A stretch of 62,333 bases of DNA from Geopseudomonas aromaticivorans. Lineage in GTDB: Bacteria > Pseudomonadota > Gammaproteobacteria > Pseudomonadales > Pseudomonadaceae. Shown here piece by piece: positions 19,115 through 28,518 of this stretch. How positions within the stretch are numbered: position 1 is the stretch's first letter; every line of letters begins with the position of its first letter. The notes below the pieces were generated by a model. That model was not told where the DNA came from. It made no database searches and saw only the letters and a program-made list of their open reading frames with translations. The translations under genes were made by a program, and so were the position numbers. Location of the stretch: NCBI RefSeq assembly GCF_019097855.1, contig NZ_JAHRGL010000021.1, positions 1 to 62,333 on the forward strand. Direction: 5' to 3'.

Positions 19115-19481
19115 TTTTCCCGTCCTTGGCGCCAGACGCGGCTTTTGCCGGGGACATACCGTCATGATTCATCTGCCCTTGCCCCATGTTCTGGTCGTGC
19201 ATCTGCTTCATCATCTGGTCATGGTCCATGCCACCATGGTCCATCATCTGGCTGTGGTCCATCATGCCGCCTTGCGGCATTTGGCCACTCCCCATGTTCA
19301 TGTTGCCCTGACTCTTCATCTCACCAGGCTGGGGCTTCTGAGCGGCCGGCTTGCCGGTTTGGGTATTCTGCGGGTGATGTCCTTCGTGCTCGCTCTGTGC
19401 CATCGCATTCGACAGAGCACCAAGCAGGCCAAAGGCCAAGGCGCTGGCGAACAGGGTTTTGCGCAATTGGAAGGTGGTCAT
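19104..19481 (-). CDS. Met/His-rich periplasmic copper-binding protein
   Basis: A 125-residue exported protein placed between copA and copB. Signal peptide to [10 protein letters not shown]; the rest is low complexity, rich in Met, His, Gln and Asp, with repeats of the type [18 protein letters not shown]. Such Met/His repeats bind Cu(I) and Cu(II) and recur in CopA and CopB, so this looks like a free-standing copper sponge. ATG at 19481 follows AGGAGAG and begins 11 bp after the copA stop. No fold or family recognised beyond composition. Confidence 0.75.
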   Translation of the reverse strand: MTTFQLRKTLFASALAFGLLGALSNAMAQSEHEGHHPQNTQTGKPAAQKPQPGEMKSQGNMNMGSGQMPQGGMMDHSQMMDHGGMDHDQMMKQMHDQNMGQGQMNHDGMSPAKAASGAKDGKNGQ

Positions 19482-19492
19482 CTCAGCTCTCC

Positions 19493-21349
19493 TCATTCTT
19501 CGACGCGGACTTCACGGAACATTCCGAGGTCCATGTGCATCAACAGGTGGCAGTGGTAGGCCCAGCGGCCCAAGGCATCGGCAGTCACGCGGTAGCTGCG
19601 CTTCGAGCCAGGCGGCATGTCGATGGTGTGTTTGCGGACCAGGAAGTTGCCATTTTCATCTTCCAGGTCACTCCACAGACCATGGAGGTGAATGGGGTGG
19701 TGCATCATGGTGTCGTTGACCAGCACGATGCGCAGCCTTTCACCATATTTCAGCCGGATCGGCTGGGCGTGGGCGAATTCCACACCGTCGATGGACCAAG
19801 CGAAACGCTCCATATGACCGGTCAGGTGCAGCTCGATGGTCCGACTTGGCACCCGGCCGTCAGGATCGGCGAAACGGCTGCGCAGATCGGCATAGGTCAG
19901 GACTCGACGACCATTGTTGCGCAAGCCAAGGCCTGGATCGTCCAGCTTGGCCACCGGCATCATGGTCTGCATGTCCACCAGCGGATTGCCGTTCTCGCTG
20001 CTCGGGTGGCTCTGCATAGCCATAGCTCCGGCAGCACCATGCTGCATACCGGCCATCTGTCCGTGATCCATCCCAGACATTTGACCGTGATCCATCCCAG
20101 GCATTTGGCTGTGATCCATACCGGCCATGCCCGCATGGTCCATCCCCGCCTGGCGGCCGGCTCCGTGATCCATGCCGGCCATTCCGCTCATGTCCGAGTC
20201 GCCTTGGGCGCCATGAGCGTCATGTCCACCGTGCCCCATGTCATCCATGCTCAGCGTCGGGCGTGAATCTGGCGTGGGCACTGGGGCGCTCAACCCCTCG
20301 CGGACAGCCAGGGTACCGCGTGCGTAGCCGCTGCGGTCCATGGACTGAGCGTACAGGGTGTAGGCCTCCTGGCTCCCATCCGGGGTGACGATGACGTCGT
20401 AGGTTTCCGCTACGGCAAGACGCAACTCGTCAACCTCCACCGGGTCGACATACTGGCCGTCCACAGCCACTACGGTCAGCTTGAGACCGGGGATGCGGAA
20501 GTCGAAGTAGGTCATCGCCGAGCCGTTGATCAGACGCAGGCGGATACGTTCGCCGGATTGGAACAGCGCGGTCCAGTTGCCGTCCGGTGCTTGGCCGTTG
20601 AGCAGGTAGGTGTAGGTGGCACCGCTGACGTCGGCGAGGTCAGTGGGGCTCATGTTCATTTTCGCCCAAGCCCAACGCTCACTGACCGTCTCGCTCCAGC
20701 CCTTGTCGGAGACGTCGTTGATGAAGTCGCCAACCGTGCGACGGTGCTCGTTGTAGTAGTCGGAGCGCTTCTTCAGTTTGGCCAGCACGCTGGCCGGGTT
20801 CTCGTCGGTCCAGTCGGAGAACATCAGCACGTAGTCGCGCTCGTACTGGAAAGGTTCGGGCTCCAGTGGGTCGATCACCAGCGGACCATAAACACCGAGC
20901 TGCTCCTGGAAGCCTGAGTGGCTGTGGTACCAGTAGGTGCCATTCTGCTTAACCTTGAACTTGTATTCATACATGCCATCCGGGGCGATGCCGGCGAAGC
21001 TGAAGCCCGGCACGCCGTCCATGTTGGCCGGCAGCAGAATGCCATGCCAATGGATAGAGGTGTCCTGCGGAAGGCGGTTGCGCACCCGCAGGGTCACAGT
21101 ATCCCCTTCACGCCAGCGCAGGAGCGGGCCGGGAATCGAGCCATTGATGGCCATGGCGGTGCGCGCTTTACCGGTAATATTGACCGGCAGTGCGTCGATG
21201 GTCAGGTCGAACTGAGTACCGCTCAGGGCCGTTGGCTGGCCCGGGCTTGTCAGCGCCCAGACGGGTTGCCGCCACAGCCCCAGGCCCGCGAGCACCCCGC
21301 CTACCGCCAAGCCTTTGATGAAAGTTCGTCTTGAAGTTTTGCTTTGCAT
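19493..21349 (-). CDS. copA: CopA-type periplasmic multicopper oxidase (Tat-exported)
   Basis: Periplasmic multicopper oxidase of the CopA/PcoA family that oxidises Cu(I) and binds several copper ions. 618 residues with a twin-arginine signal ([13 protein letters not shown]). Copper-centre motifs are all present: [37 protein letters not shown] and [14 protein letters not shown]. Between the second and third cupredoxin domains lies a Met-rich insert with many MDHxxM repeats (about residues 380-460), typical of CopA. ATG at 21349 gives the full Tat signal. First gene of copA-(Met-rich)-copB-cytochrome c; a cop box lies about 170 bp upstream, just past the end of the small gene at 21548. Confidence 0.95.
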   Translation of the reverse strand: MQSKTSRRTFIKGLAVGGVLAGLGLWRQPVWALTSPGQPTALSGTQFDLTIDALPVNITGKARTAMAINGSIPGPLLRWREGDTVTLRVRNRLPQDTSIHWHGILLPANMDGVPGFSFAGIAPDGMYEYKFKVKQNGTYWYHSHSGFQEQLGVYGPLVIDPLEPEPFQYERDYVLMFSDWTDENPASVLAKLKKRSDYYNEHRRTVGDFINDVSDKGWSETVSERWAWAKMNMSPTDLADVSGATYTYLLNGQAPDGNWTALFQSGERIRLRLINGSAMTYFDFRIPGLKLTVVAVDGQYVDPVEVDELRLAVAETYDVIVTPDGSQEAYTLYAQSMDRSGYARGTLAVREGLSAPVPTPDSRPTLSMDDMGHGGHDAHGAQGDSDMSGMAGMDHGAGRQAGMDHAGMAGMDHSQMPGMDHGQMSGMDHGQMAGMQHGAAGAMAMQSHPSSENGNPLVDMQTMMPVAKLDDPGLGLRNNGRRVLTYADLRSRFADPDGRVPSRTIELHLTGHMERFAWSIDGVEFAHAQPIRLKYGERLRIVLVNDTMMHHPIHLHGLWSDLEDENGNFLVRKHTIDMPPGSKRSYRVTADALGRWAYHCHLLMHMDLGMFREVRVEE

Positions 21350-21520
21350 GCCGTTACGTCCACTCAATCCGAAGAGGCTTAGGGCTGCCTGATCCGCATG
21401 AGACGGCAGTCGGCAGCTGTTCTTGGAGGCTATCCCCCATTGCCAGATTCACTGTCGTCAACTCACCGTGCAGCTCGGCAGCTGGGTTAAGGAGTTCACC
21501 ACACTTAACCCAATCGAAAG

Positions 21521-21536
21521 ATTACATTCTTGTAAG
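21521..21536. promoter_or_regulatory. CopR/CusR-type operator (cop box) upstream of copA
   Basis: ATTACATTCTTGTAAG, the most symmetrical of the five TTACA-N5-GT(A/C)A copies. Lies between the PtrA-like gene stop (21548) and copA start (21349), so copA can be induced separately from the upstream gene. Confidence 0.72.
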
Positions 21537-21547
21537 ATTTTGAACGC

Positions 21548-21754
21548 TCAGCAGTTGGTGTGCTTGGCTGACTTTTCTTTTCCGCCAACAACTGTGGGCT
21601 TTTCGTTCTGCTGCTGAGCTACCCGATAAGCCTCCATTGAGGCTTGGCGAGCTTGCTCCATACGGGCGAAAGTACGGTCTGCCCCACCTTCGGCCAGCGC
21701 CAAAGAAGAGGTGGTCAATGCAGTGACTACGAACAGGATTTTGAGCGCTTTCAT
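21548..21754 (-). CDS. PtrA N-terminal-domain-type small periplasmic protein
   Basis: A 68-residue exported protein: signal peptide to SSLALAEGG, followed by ADRTFARMEQARQASMEAYRV, which matches the N-terminal domain named after the copper-induced Pseudomonas protein PtrA. A single Cys closes the protein (HTNC). A longer relative is at 23499-23858 (EGGGDRVFERIEQMRDKAEAA). ATG at 21754 follows AGGAG. Both lie behind cop boxes, so copper induction is likely. Biochemical role unknown. Confidence 0.75.
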   Translation of the reverse strand: MKALKILFVVTALTTSSLALAEGGADRTFARMEQARQASMEAYRVAQQQNEKPTVVGGKEKSAKHTNC

Positions 21755-21868
21755 CTGGGACTCCTCGCCAGTTGGATTGCCCCGCCTGAATCAGGATGTC
21801 TACAGGGAGGCGAACATTTTCATAGAGCAACTTTAACGCAGGGAGGCTGTCAAAAACCTGAGATGAAT

Positions 21869-21884
21869 ATTACAATTCCGTCAG
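21869..21884. promoter_or_regulatory. CopR/CusR-type operator (cop box) upstream of PtrA-like gene
   Basis: ATTACAATTCCGTCAG, about 115 bp upstream of the small gene that starts at 21754 and downstream of the cupredoxin gene stop (22096). Same TTACA-N5-GTCA pattern as the other four. Confidence 0.68.
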
Positions 21885-22095
21885 TTTCCATATGACTATC
21901 TGAACGTGCGTGTCGTTCAAGACCCAACCAATTCGTCTGGTGTTTTGCCCGCTCCACGACTGGCCCGACCATCGAACCCCCCGCCCCATCCAAGCGGATG
22001 AGAATACGACAAGACAACAACCCCAACAGATCTGAAGCCAACCACCCCGGCGCCACGAAACATATACGCCGGGACGGTTAGCGAATAAACCAGTT

Positions 22096-22617
22096 TCAGC
22101 GCACGTTGACCTTGCCGAGCATTCCCGATTGGTAATGCCCTGGGACATTGCATGCAAACTCCAAGTCATTGGCTTTTGAAAACCGCCATACAAGTTCTGC
22201 AGTGGCTCCCGGCTCGACTAAGACACTATTAGCATCATCATGTTTCATGCCGGCCATCCTCATGCCGTTCATATGCCCCATCGCCTCCATACCGTGCGCG
22301 CCACTTGAGGATAAGGCTCCACTCTGAAACATCGCAGCCATTTCCTTCTGGTGAGCCACATGAGAGTCCGGACTGCCAAGATTGAACTCATGAAGCAGCG
22401 CACCCTCATTTTTCAGCAAGAAGCGAACGGTTTCGCCCGCCTTTACCTCAACGCTGCCCGGCAAGAAAAACATCTCCCCAATTTTTACCTCAATGGTACG
22501 ATCAATCGTAGTGATATCTCCGGGCCGGTCGGCGTTACCCTGGACAGGGCTAGCAATAGCTACAGAAGAAATCACGAGACCGACTAGAGAGGATAGTAAT
22601 GCTGACTTGGTTCGCAT
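22096..22617 (-). CDS. Cupredoxin (plastocyanin/azurin-like) periplasmic protein
   Basis: Periplasmic type-1 copper protein, 173 residues. Signal peptide to SSVAIAS; cupredoxin fold from about residue 45 with VEVKAGETVRFLLKN, EGALLHEFNLG (first His ligand) and the C-terminal loop FACNVPGHYQSGM supplying Cys, His and Met. Between these is a Met/His insert (MEAMGHMNGMRMAGMKHDD) that may bind extra copper. ATG at 22617 follows GAGGG. It lies 147 bp after a second cupredoxin gene with the same layout and no cop box of its own, so the two are probably cotranscribed. Similar to CinA-type proteins of the P. putida CinRS regulon (recalled, not searched). Confidence 0.87.
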   Translation of the reverse strand: MRTKSALLSSLVGLVISSVAIASPVQGNADRPGDITTIDRTIEVKIGEMFFLPGSVEVKAGETVRFLLKNEGALLHEFNLGSPDSHVAHQKEMAAMFQSGALSSSGAHGMEAMGHMNGMRMAGMKHDDANSVLVEPGATAELVWRFSKANDLEFACNVPGHYQSGMLGKVNVR

Positions 22618-22764
22618 GATCAGACCCTCAGGATTGCGCTACCAGAAACACCTCTGCCGCTTTTAAAATCTCAACCAAAGCAAGCACGCAGGCTAGAAGC
22701 GTATAGATTTAGCGGAGATCGGCGCTCCTCCGGTGATGCATGAGGTGAAGCACCGACCGCCGAA

Positions 22765-23328
22765 TCAACGCATTACAAACTCGCCAACCATGCCAGCTTG
22801 ATAGTGCCCTGGCAGGGTACAAGCAAAGTTCAAACTAGCTCCATCGGTAAAAGTCCAGACGAACTCCTTCGTTGTTCCTGGCTCAACGAGGATGGCATTT
22901 GGATCGTCATGCTTGGCTTCAACAACTTCCGGATATCCGGGAGGGCTGGAATCTCCTGAACCGGACCAGCGCTCGCGCCAAGTGATCGACTTCGCCATCC
23001 CCGTCGGCGTCAGCGTGCCATCCTTGAATAGGGCTGCCATCTCGCGCTGGTGCTCCAGCTGGGCGGAGGATCTACCGATATTGAACTCATGCATCAATGC
23101 CCCTTCATTTTTCAGCACGAAGCGCACGGTTTCCCCAGGCTTCACCTCAATCATCCTCTGGCTGTAACCGATGTCTTCCATCTTGACGAAGATGGTTCGG
23201 GTGGTTGGCGTGGGCTTTGCTTGCTGGCCGATGTCATTAGTACTACTGCTGCTTGCTGCAGCGAAGACCTGAGAAGCAGCGCCGATCAGCAACCCAAAAG
23301 CCAGGAGCTTTAAACCTGATCTGTTCAT
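22765..23328 (-). CDS. Cupredoxin (plastocyanin/azurin-like) periplasmic protein
   Basis: Second type-1 copper protein, 187 residues. Signal peptide to SQVFAAAS; fold with IEVKPGETVRFVLKN, EGALMHEFNIG and the C-terminal copper loop FACTLPGHYQAGM. The middle insert differs from its neighbour: it lacks Met repeats and has ITWRERWSGSGDSSPPGYPE. ATG at 23328 follows GAGGT. First gene of the cupredoxin pair, with a cop box about 75 bp upstream at 23402. Electron shuttle or copper buffer in the periplasm; the exact partner is unknown. Confidence 0.87.
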   Translation of the reverse strand: MNRSGLKLLAFGLLIGAASQVFAAASSSSTNDIGQQAKPTPTTRTIFVKMEDIGYSQRMIEVKPGETVRFVLKNEGALMHEFNIGRSSAQLEHQREMAALFKDGTLTPTGMAKSITWRERWSGSGDSSPPGYPEVVEAKHDDPNAILVEPGTTKEFVWTFTDGASLNFACTLPGHYQAGMVGEFVMR

Positions 23329-23401
23329 GATGAGACCTCGCAGTATGGTGTTTGGAGATCTCATTCTATTCCCCGCTACCTGCCAATAAGCTGACCCCAA
23401 A

Positions 23402-23417
23402 ACTACAATTTTGTCAG
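23402..23417. promoter_or_regulatory. CopR/CusR-type operator (cop box) upstream of cupredoxin pair
   Basis: ACTACAATTTTGTCAG, about 74 bp before the cupredoxin start at 23328, matching the TTACA-N5-GTCA pattern with one change in the first half. Confidence 0.68.
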
Positions 23418-23425
23418 ATAAAAAA

Positions 23426-23446
23426 ACGGCGCCGTGAAGGCGCCGT
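23426..23446 (-). terminator. Intrinsic terminator after the second PtrA-like gene
   Basis: Perfect 8-bp GC stem ACGGCGCC / GGCGCCGT with a 5-nt loop, followed on the minus strand by a run of T. It ends the transcript of the gene at 23499-23858 just before the cupredoxin promoter. Confidence 0.85.
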
Positions 23447-23498
23447 CAGGCCCAAGGGGGGGGGATAGGGGCGTAAGGCCTGCAAGATGGGATAACCG

Positions 23499-23858
23499 TT
23501 ACGGGTGGCACTCCTTGTCAGCCATCATCAGCTTGTGCTCACGCATCATCTGACCCAGCACGTCGTCTACCAGCTTGTCATGCCTCTCCATCCAAGCCAG
23601 ATGCTCTGCAGTCGCCATGCCGGGAGCAGGGTGCTCTTTATGTAGTTGACTCATGATGTTTTCCAACATGTGCATATGCTCTTTCATATGCATATGACGC
23701 TCGCCAGGTGAAGATTTTTCTGCTTGAACTAGCGCAGCTTCAGCTTTATCTCGCATCTGCTCGATACGTTCAAAGACACGATCGCCGCCACCCTCCGCCA
23801 AAACAGCAGAAGACAGTAACAGAGCGCCTATCAGGAGCAAACTCCTCATTGATTTCAT
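23499..23858 (-). CDS. PtrA N-terminal-domain-type periplasmic protein, Met/His-containing
   Basis: A 119-residue exported protein: signal peptide to SSAVLAEGG, the PtrA-like segment GDRVFERIEQMRDKAEAAL, then a helical part with Met/His clusters (RHMHMKEHMHMLENIM, MMREHKLMM) and a C-terminal ECHP. Likely a helical copper-binding protein. ATG at 23858 follows AAAGGA. It is transcribed away from the copRS genes; a cop box at 23984 lies between them. Longer than the PtrA-like protein at 21548 because of the C-terminal Met/His half. Confidence 0.75.
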   Translation of the reverse strand: MKSMRSLLLIGALLLSSAVLAEGGGDRVFERIEQMRDKAEAALVQAEKSSPGERHMHMKEHMHMLENIMSQLHKEHPAPGMATAEHLAWMERHDKLVDDVLGQMMREHKLMMADKECHP

Positions 23859-23983
23859 GGCATAATTTCCTTTAAAAGAAGCCATAGTTGGCACCCCCTG
23901 ATTATTTTCCGGCAGGAGTGCGAGGGCATGACGCCTACACCCTCACCTTAGACAAAGCCACCTTACGAAACACTTAAGCCAGA

Positions 23984-23999
23984 ATTACATTTTCGTAAT
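23984..23999. promoter_or_regulatory. CopR/CusR-type operator (cop box) between PtrA-like gene and copR
   Basis: ATTACATTTTCGTAAT, a nearly perfect palindrome, 64 bp before the regulator start (24063) and 125 bp before the divergent gene start (23858). Its position allows autoregulation. Confidence 0.7.
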
Positions 24000-24062
24000 G
24001 TTAAGGCTAAGTGAGCTATTTCCCTGCACACTGAGCAAGCCTGATTCAAGGAAACTGCCGAC

Positions 24063-24746
24063 ATGAGACTACTGGTAGCTGAAGACGAACCAAAAACCGG
24101 GACATACCTGCAGCAAGGCCTCTCCGAAGCCGGGTTCAATGTTGACCGGGTCATGACAGGTACCGATGCGCTTCAGCATGCGTTGAGCGAAGTCTATGAC
24201 CTCTTGATCCTGGACGTGATGATGCCCGGGCTGGATGGCTGGGAGGTTCTGCGCATGGTACGAGCAGCCGGCAAGGATGTTCCCGTGCTATTTCTGACCG
24301 CACGCGATGGGGTTGATGAGCGGGTCAAAGGATTGGAGCTGGGTGCAGACGATTACCTGGTCAAACCATTCGCCTTTTCCGAGCTACTGGCCAGAGTCAG
24401 AACCTTGCTACGGAGGGGTCACAGTTCGGCCACCCAATCCACCATGAGAATTGCCGATCTTGAAGTCGACCTGCTGAAACGCCGAGCCAGACGCGGCGAA
24501 AAGCGAATAGACCTTACGGCTAAGGAGTTCTCTTTGCTGGAGCTCCTGCTGCGACGACGCGGAGAAGTGCTGCCGAAGTCTCTGATTGCTTCTCAAATCT
24601 GGGACATGAACTTCGACAGTGATACAAACGTCATTGAGGTTGCCATTCGACGACTGCGCGCGAAGATAGATGACGACTTCGAGGTCAAGCTGATCCATAC
24701 TGCTCGCGGCATGGGCTATATGCTTGACGCGCCGGAGCCGGAATGA
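24063..24746 (+). CDS. copR: CopR/CusR-type copper response regulator
   Basis: DNA-binding response regulator of the OmpR/PhoB family, 227 residues. Receiver domain with the acidic pocket EDEP, the phosphorylated Asp in [16 protein letters not shown] (about residue 51) and Lys in YLVKPFAF; C-terminal winged helix with [35 protein letters not shown] and a closing YMLDAP. Closest by eye to CusR/CopR/CinR heavy-metal regulators. It very likely binds the five TTACA-N5-GT(A/C)A boxes in this window. Its stop overlaps the kinase start (ATGA). Named copR by context; CinR or CusR would be equally fair. Confidence 0.92.
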   Translation: MRLLVAEDEPKTGTYLQQGLSEAGFNVDRVMTGTDALQHALSEVYDLLILDVMMPGLDGWEVLRMVRAAGKDVPVLFLTARDGVDERVKGLELGADDYLVKPFAFSELLARVRTLLRRGHSSATQSTMRIADLEVDLLKRRARRGEKRIDLTAKEFSLLELLLRRRGEVLPKSLIASQIWDMNFDSDTNVIEVAIRRLRAKIDDDFEVKLIHTARGMGYMLDAPEPE

Positions 24747-26128
24747 AGCGACTCTCCCTGACCGTTCGTATGAGCCTGATGTTCATGTCTGCGGCAATCG
24801 CCGTTCTTACGGTCGCCGGATTGAGCGTCAATATGCTCAGCCAGCATCACTTCGTGATATTAGACCAGCAGATTCTGCTCGAAAAACTCGAATCCACCAA
24901 GCGCATTCTCAAAAGCAAATCCAATAGAGAAAGCCTCTCGGAAGAGCTTCCGCAGTTACAAGCCTTGCTTGGGGCGCACCAGGATATGGCAGCCTCTATC
25001 CTCGCCGGAGATGGCTCAGTACTGTTTTCTGACCCTAAAGCAGCCAATATTCCAGAAAGATACCGAGCATCGGCTGTACGAGACATGTGGGAATGGCAGG
25101 ACGGCGAACGCATGTATCGTGGCATGACTGAGATAATTTCGATACCCGGTCAAGCTGACCCTCTGACAGCGCTATTAATCCTTGATGTAACTACTCATAC
25201 GCATTTTTTTGAGACGCTGCAACGATGGTTCTGGATTGGACTGCTCATAAGCGCCATTGCCAGCGCTGCCCTCGGGTGGGTGGTAGCCAGGCGCGGGCTC
25301 GCCCCCTTGCAACAGATCACTCAGGTAGCTGCTTCCATGTCAGCGAGGTCTCTGAAGGAGAGAATCCCCCTAGAGTCGGCCCCCCCTGAGCTTCAACAAC
25401 TGGTCGCATCATTCAATGCGATGCTAGCCAGGCTCGATGACGCCTTTGTCAGGCTCTCTAACTTTTCAGCCGATATTGCACATGAACTGCGAACACCAGT
25501 GAGCAACCTGATGACCCATACTGAAGTGGTGCTCACCAAAAAGCGCACCATTGAAGACTACCAAGAGAATCTCTGCTCAAATCTCGAAGATCTCAAGCGC
25601 ATGTCACGCATGATTGATGACATGCTGTTTTTGGCTAAATCCGACAATGGCTTGATCACACCAGAAAACACCTGCATTGAACTCAAAGAACTCGTAACAA
25701 AGCTTGTCGAATACTACCACCTACTTGCAGATGAAGCCGGCATCACCATCACCGTATCGGGATCAGGAGCCATCTCTGGCGACCGACTGATGCTAGATCG
25801 CGCGATCTCTAACCTGCTATCTAACGCTCTGCGCTATACGCCGGCAGGCGAGAGGATTTCAGTTAAAATTCACACGAGCGGTGAAGCCGTCTCGCTGACC
25901 GTAGAAAATCCAGGAGAATCCATAAGCCCAGATCACCTAGACAAACTTTTCGACCGCTTCTATCGCGCCGACCCGGCCCGACGCGAAGGAAACCCGAGCA
26001 ATGTAGGACTTGGATTGGCCATTACAAGATCCATCATTGAAGCACACAAAGGCAAAATTTGGTGTACTTCAGAAAATGGGATCACGGCTTTTCATATGGA
26101 GTTTCCGTTACAAAATCAAAGTTCTTGA
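24743..26128 (+). CDS. copS: CopS/CusS-type heavy-metal sensor histidine kinase
   Basis: Inner-membrane sensor kinase for periplasmic copper or silver, 461 residues. Two transmembrane segments (about residues 10-31 and 165-187) enclose a periplasmic sensor of about 130 residues with His residues near both membranes ([19 protein letters not shown]), as in CusS. Then HAMP ([18 protein letters not shown]), the phosphorylated His in [16 protein letters not shown] (about residue 247) and the ATPase boxes [21 protein letters not shown] and [10 protein letters not shown]. Cotranscribed with copR through a 4-bp overlap. Lower GC than the cus genes. Confidence 0.92.
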   Translation: MKRLSLTVRMSLMFMSAAIAVLTVAGLSVNMLSQHHFVILDQQILLEKLESTKRILKSKSNRESLSEELPQLQALLGAHQDMAASILAGDGSVLFSDPKAANIPERYRASAVRDMWEWQDGERMYRGMTEIISIPGQADPLTALLILDVTTHTHFFETLQRWFWIGLLISAIASAALGWVVARRGLAPLQQITQVAASMSARSLKERIPLESAPPELQQLVASFNAMLARLDDAFVRLSNFSADIAHELRTPVSNLMTHTEVVLTKKRTIEDYQENLCSNLEDLKRMSRMIDDMLFLAKSDNGLITPENTCIELKELVTKLVEYYHLLADEAGITITVSGSGAISGDRLMLDRAISNLLSNALRYTPAGERISVKIHTSGEAVSLTVENPGESISPDHLDKLFDRFYRADPARREGNPSNVGLGLAITRSIIEAHKGKIWCTSENGITAFHMEFPLQNQSS

Positions 26129-26186
26129 GTCGCTGATCGACGGCAGCCAGCACGCCTTCCCCCATCCGCGAACAAGAGACCGCGTA

Positions 26187-27205
26187 ATGGCCGACAGCAA
26201 GGAAGCTCAATTTCAGCAGGACATCATCAAGGCATGACCACCCAAGGCTGGCTCAGCGGCCCGGCCAGCGGTTACGCCCGGCGCAGCGCGCTGTACACCG
26301 AAGACCTGCTGGCCTACTTCAAGGAGGCCTGACCGGAGCGCTGGGACAGGTTCGCCAAGGCCAACCCCAACGCCCCGGAAGGCGTGCTGGTGCAGAAGGT
26401 GGTACGCGCTCTGGAGCAGGACGGCACCCTGGAGGTGCTGCGCCACGGCTTCAAGCTGCCGGGGGTGAAGGTCGAGCTGTGCAGCTTCCAGCCCGACCAT
26501 GGCATGAACCCGGACTCCCTGCGACGCTACCAGTGCAATCACCTGCGCGTGGTGGCAGAGGTGTCCTATTCGCCGCACTTCCAGGAGGGTAAGTACAACC
26601 CGCGCCTGGATCTGGTGCTGTTCGTCAACGGCCTGCCGGTGGCGACCCTGGAGCTGAAGAGCGAGCTCAAGCAGTCGGTGGAGAAGGCCAAGCAGCAGTA
26701 CCGCCACGACCGCCCGCTGAAAGACCCGCTGACCCGCAAGCCCGAGCCGCTGCTGACCGTCAAGCGCGGCGCGCTGGTGCATTTCGCCGTCAGCCAGGAA
26801 GAGGTGGCGATGACCACCCAGCTGGCCGGCAAGGACACCTTCTTCCTGCCCTTCAACATGGGCAGCGAGGAAGGCGGCGCCGGCTACCCGCTGCCGGCCG
26901 ACGACAGCCAGTACGCCACCGGCTACCTGTGGCAGCGGGTGTTCCAGCCAGATGCCTGGCTCAAGGTGCTGAGCCGCTTCCTGCATCTGCAACGCAAGAC
27001 CAGCGAGGGCTTCGAAGGCCAGCTGACCACCAGGGAAACCCTGATCTTACCGCGCTTTCATCAGTGGGAAGTGGTCAACAAGCTGATCGACAGCACCCGC
27101 AGCGAAGGCTCCGGTCAGCGTTACCTGATCCAGCACAGCGCGGGCTCTGGCAAGTCCAATTCCATCGCCTGGACCGCGCACCAGTTGGCCGCGCTGTACG
27201 CAGCA
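26187..27205 (+). pseudogene. hsdR: Type I restriction endonuclease subunit HsdR, broken and truncated
   Basis: Remains of the N-terminal third of a type I restriction R subunit. It begins MADSKEAQFQQDIIKA at 26187, loses frame near 26234, continues in another frame (TTQGWLSGPASGY, LYTEDLLAYFKEA), has an in-frame TGA at 26330 where Trp is expected (EAWPERWDRFAKANP), and then runs open with the nuclease domain (PRLDLVLFVNGLPVATLELKS, near the PD-(D/E)xK residues) to the P-loop HSAGSGKSNSIAW. After LAALY at about 27205 the similarity stops and unrelated sequence follows. Two point lesions plus a truncation make it inactive. hsdM and hsdS are absent. Confidence 0.85.
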
Positions 27206-27255
27206 AGAAGCCTTGGCGGGGCAAACTCATCCTTTTCTCCCACCAAGCCCCACCA

Positions 27256-27621
27256 TCAGGGCTGACGCCACCTCTCCACTACCTCAACCCCGAACTCCGC
27301 CTTCCAGGCTTTGAGCAGGGCATGGTTCCCGCTCTTGGTTTCGATGCGCTTGCCAGTGACCGGCTGCACGTAGACCTTCACCTGACGGGGACGGCGCTGC
27401 TTCACCGCAGCCGGTGCAACCGGCTCAAGCTCGACAGGCTGCGGATTGAGGATAGCGACTACCTTCGCCAGATCCATGCCGTAGCTCGCCATCAGCGCCT
27501 TCAGCTTGTCTTCGAACTCCATTTCGCGCTTGAGGCCGCTGTCGCCCTGGAGCTTCTCCAGCAGAGCCAGTTGCTCCTGCAGTTCACGCTCGGCGCGGCG
27601 AAATTCGGCTAGTTTGGACAT
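27256..27621 (-). CDS. MvaT-family H-NS-like nucleoid protein
   Basis: A 121-residue xenogeneic silencer of the MvaT/MvaU type. N-terminal coiled coil for oligomerisation (RRAERELQEQLALLEKLQGD, EMEFEDKLKALM), a linker rich in Pro/Val, and a C-terminal AT-hook-like DNA-binding part (PRQVKVYVQPVTGKRIETKS, GNHALLKAWKAEFG) matching MvaT. Such proteins on mobile DNA can silence or stabilise newly acquired AT-rich genes. It lies 46 bp downstream of the resolvase gene, on the same strand, beside the hsdR truncation point, so it belongs to the element that ended there. ATG at 27621 follows GGAGAG. Confidence 0.88.
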   Translation of the reverse strand: MSKLAEFRRAERELQEQLALLEKLQGDSGLKREMEFEDKLKALMASYGMDLAKVVAILNPQPVELEPVAPAAVKQRRPRQVKVYVQPVTGKRIETKSGNHALLKAWKAEFGVEVVERWRQP

Positions 27622-27667
27622 GCTCTCTCCTTTAGTTTTGTAACGAAATCAAGTTGGATACGACCGG

Positions 27668-28228
27668 CTACTCGCCGGTGCGTAGGTATTCATAGAGGGT
27701 GGCCCGGCTGATGCCGAACTCGCGGGCCAGGGCAGCCTTCGGCTCGCAGGCCTCGGCTCGTCGGCGCAGCTCGGCGACCTGGCTGCTGTTCAAAGCTCGT
27801 TTTCGACCCCGGTAGGCCCCACGCTGCTTGGCCAGGGCAATTCCCTCGCGCTGCCGCTCGCGGATCAGCTCGCGCTCGAACTCGGCGAAGGCACCCATGA
27901 CGCTCAGCAGCAGGTTGGCCATCGGCGAATCCTCGCCGGTGAAGGTCAGCCCTTCCTTAACAAACTCGATGCGCACACCGCGTCCGGTGAGCTGCTGCAC
28001 CATGCGGCGCAGGTCGTCCAGATTGCGTGCGAGGCGATCCATGCTGTGCACCACCAGGGTGTCACCATCGCGCACGTAGCCGAGTAGAGCGTCGAGCTGT
28101 GGGCGCTGGGTGTCCTTGCCGGAGGCCTTGTCGGTGAACACCTTGCTCACCTGGGCACCCTCCAGTTGCCGATCTGGGTTCTGGTCCAGGGTACTGACCC
28201 GGATGTAGCCGATCCGCTGTCCGCGCAT
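27668..28228 (-). CDS. Serine recombinase (resolvase/invertase, TnpR type)
   Basis: Site-specific recombinase of the small serine family, 186 residues. Seen are the catalytic serine in GYIRVSTLDQNPDRQ (Ser12), the conserved TDKASGKDTQRPQL, MDRLARNLDDLR, and FAEFERELIRERQREGIALAK, then a Hin/TnpR-type helix-turn-helix (EPKAALAREFGISRATLYEYL). ATG at 28228 was chosen because GGAGGC lies just upstream. No tnpA transposase is next to it, so it is a resolvase orphan with an MvaT-like gene, probably the remnant of a Tn3-like or other element whose res site would lie in 28229-28400. Confidence 0.9.
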   Translation of the reverse strand: MRGQRIGYIRVSTLDQNPDRQLEGAQVSKVFTDKASGKDTQRPQLDALLGYVRDGDTLVVHSMDRLARNLDDLRRMVQQLTGRGVRIEFVKEGLTFTGEDSPMANLLLSVMGAFAEFERELIRERQREGIALAKQRGAYRGRKRALNSSQVAELRRRAEACEPKAALAREFGISRATLYEYLRTGE

Positions 28229-28518
28229 GCCGCCTCCAGAGTGAGTGTGCATGGATGAACCCTATGGCGCTTCCAGACACCTGTCAAACAATGCATGAAA
28301 TGACCCCATCCAGACACTCAGAGGCGGGCTTTCTGGGCGTCTTGATAGGGTATAACTCACCCGGACAGATGAGTGGCGTCAGTTATCGATCAGAAGCCCT
28401 GTCACACCTATCTTCTGTTTTATCTGAATTGTCTCCTGGCGCTTGAAAACACCTCAGCCCAGATATAACGCCTTTCAAGGTGCGAGAATGCCTGCACCAC
28501 AAACATGGGAGATTGAGG
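28229..28518. other. Intergenic region, possible res site
   Basis: 290 bp between the resolvase and the divergent transporter gene. It has two copies of CCAGACAC (28274 and 28311 region) spaced about 37 bp apart, which might be resolvase-binding half sites. No complete res structure or transposon end could be defined. Confidence 0.3.

Noticed and set aside
19980-20230. Tandem short repeats in copA that might suggest a CRISPR-like array
   Set aside because: The period is that of MDHxxM codons inside an intact reading frame, with no spacers.
17864-20266. An 800-codon open frame on the plus strand across copA/copB
   Set aside because: It is antisense to copA, the Met-rich gene and copB, has no ribosome site, and its product is low complexity His-rich; the minus-strand genes have clear motifs.
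27205-28480. Complete Tn3-family transposon containing the resolvase and MvaT-like gene
   Set aside because: No transposase and no GGGG-type 38-bp terminal repeats were found at either side.
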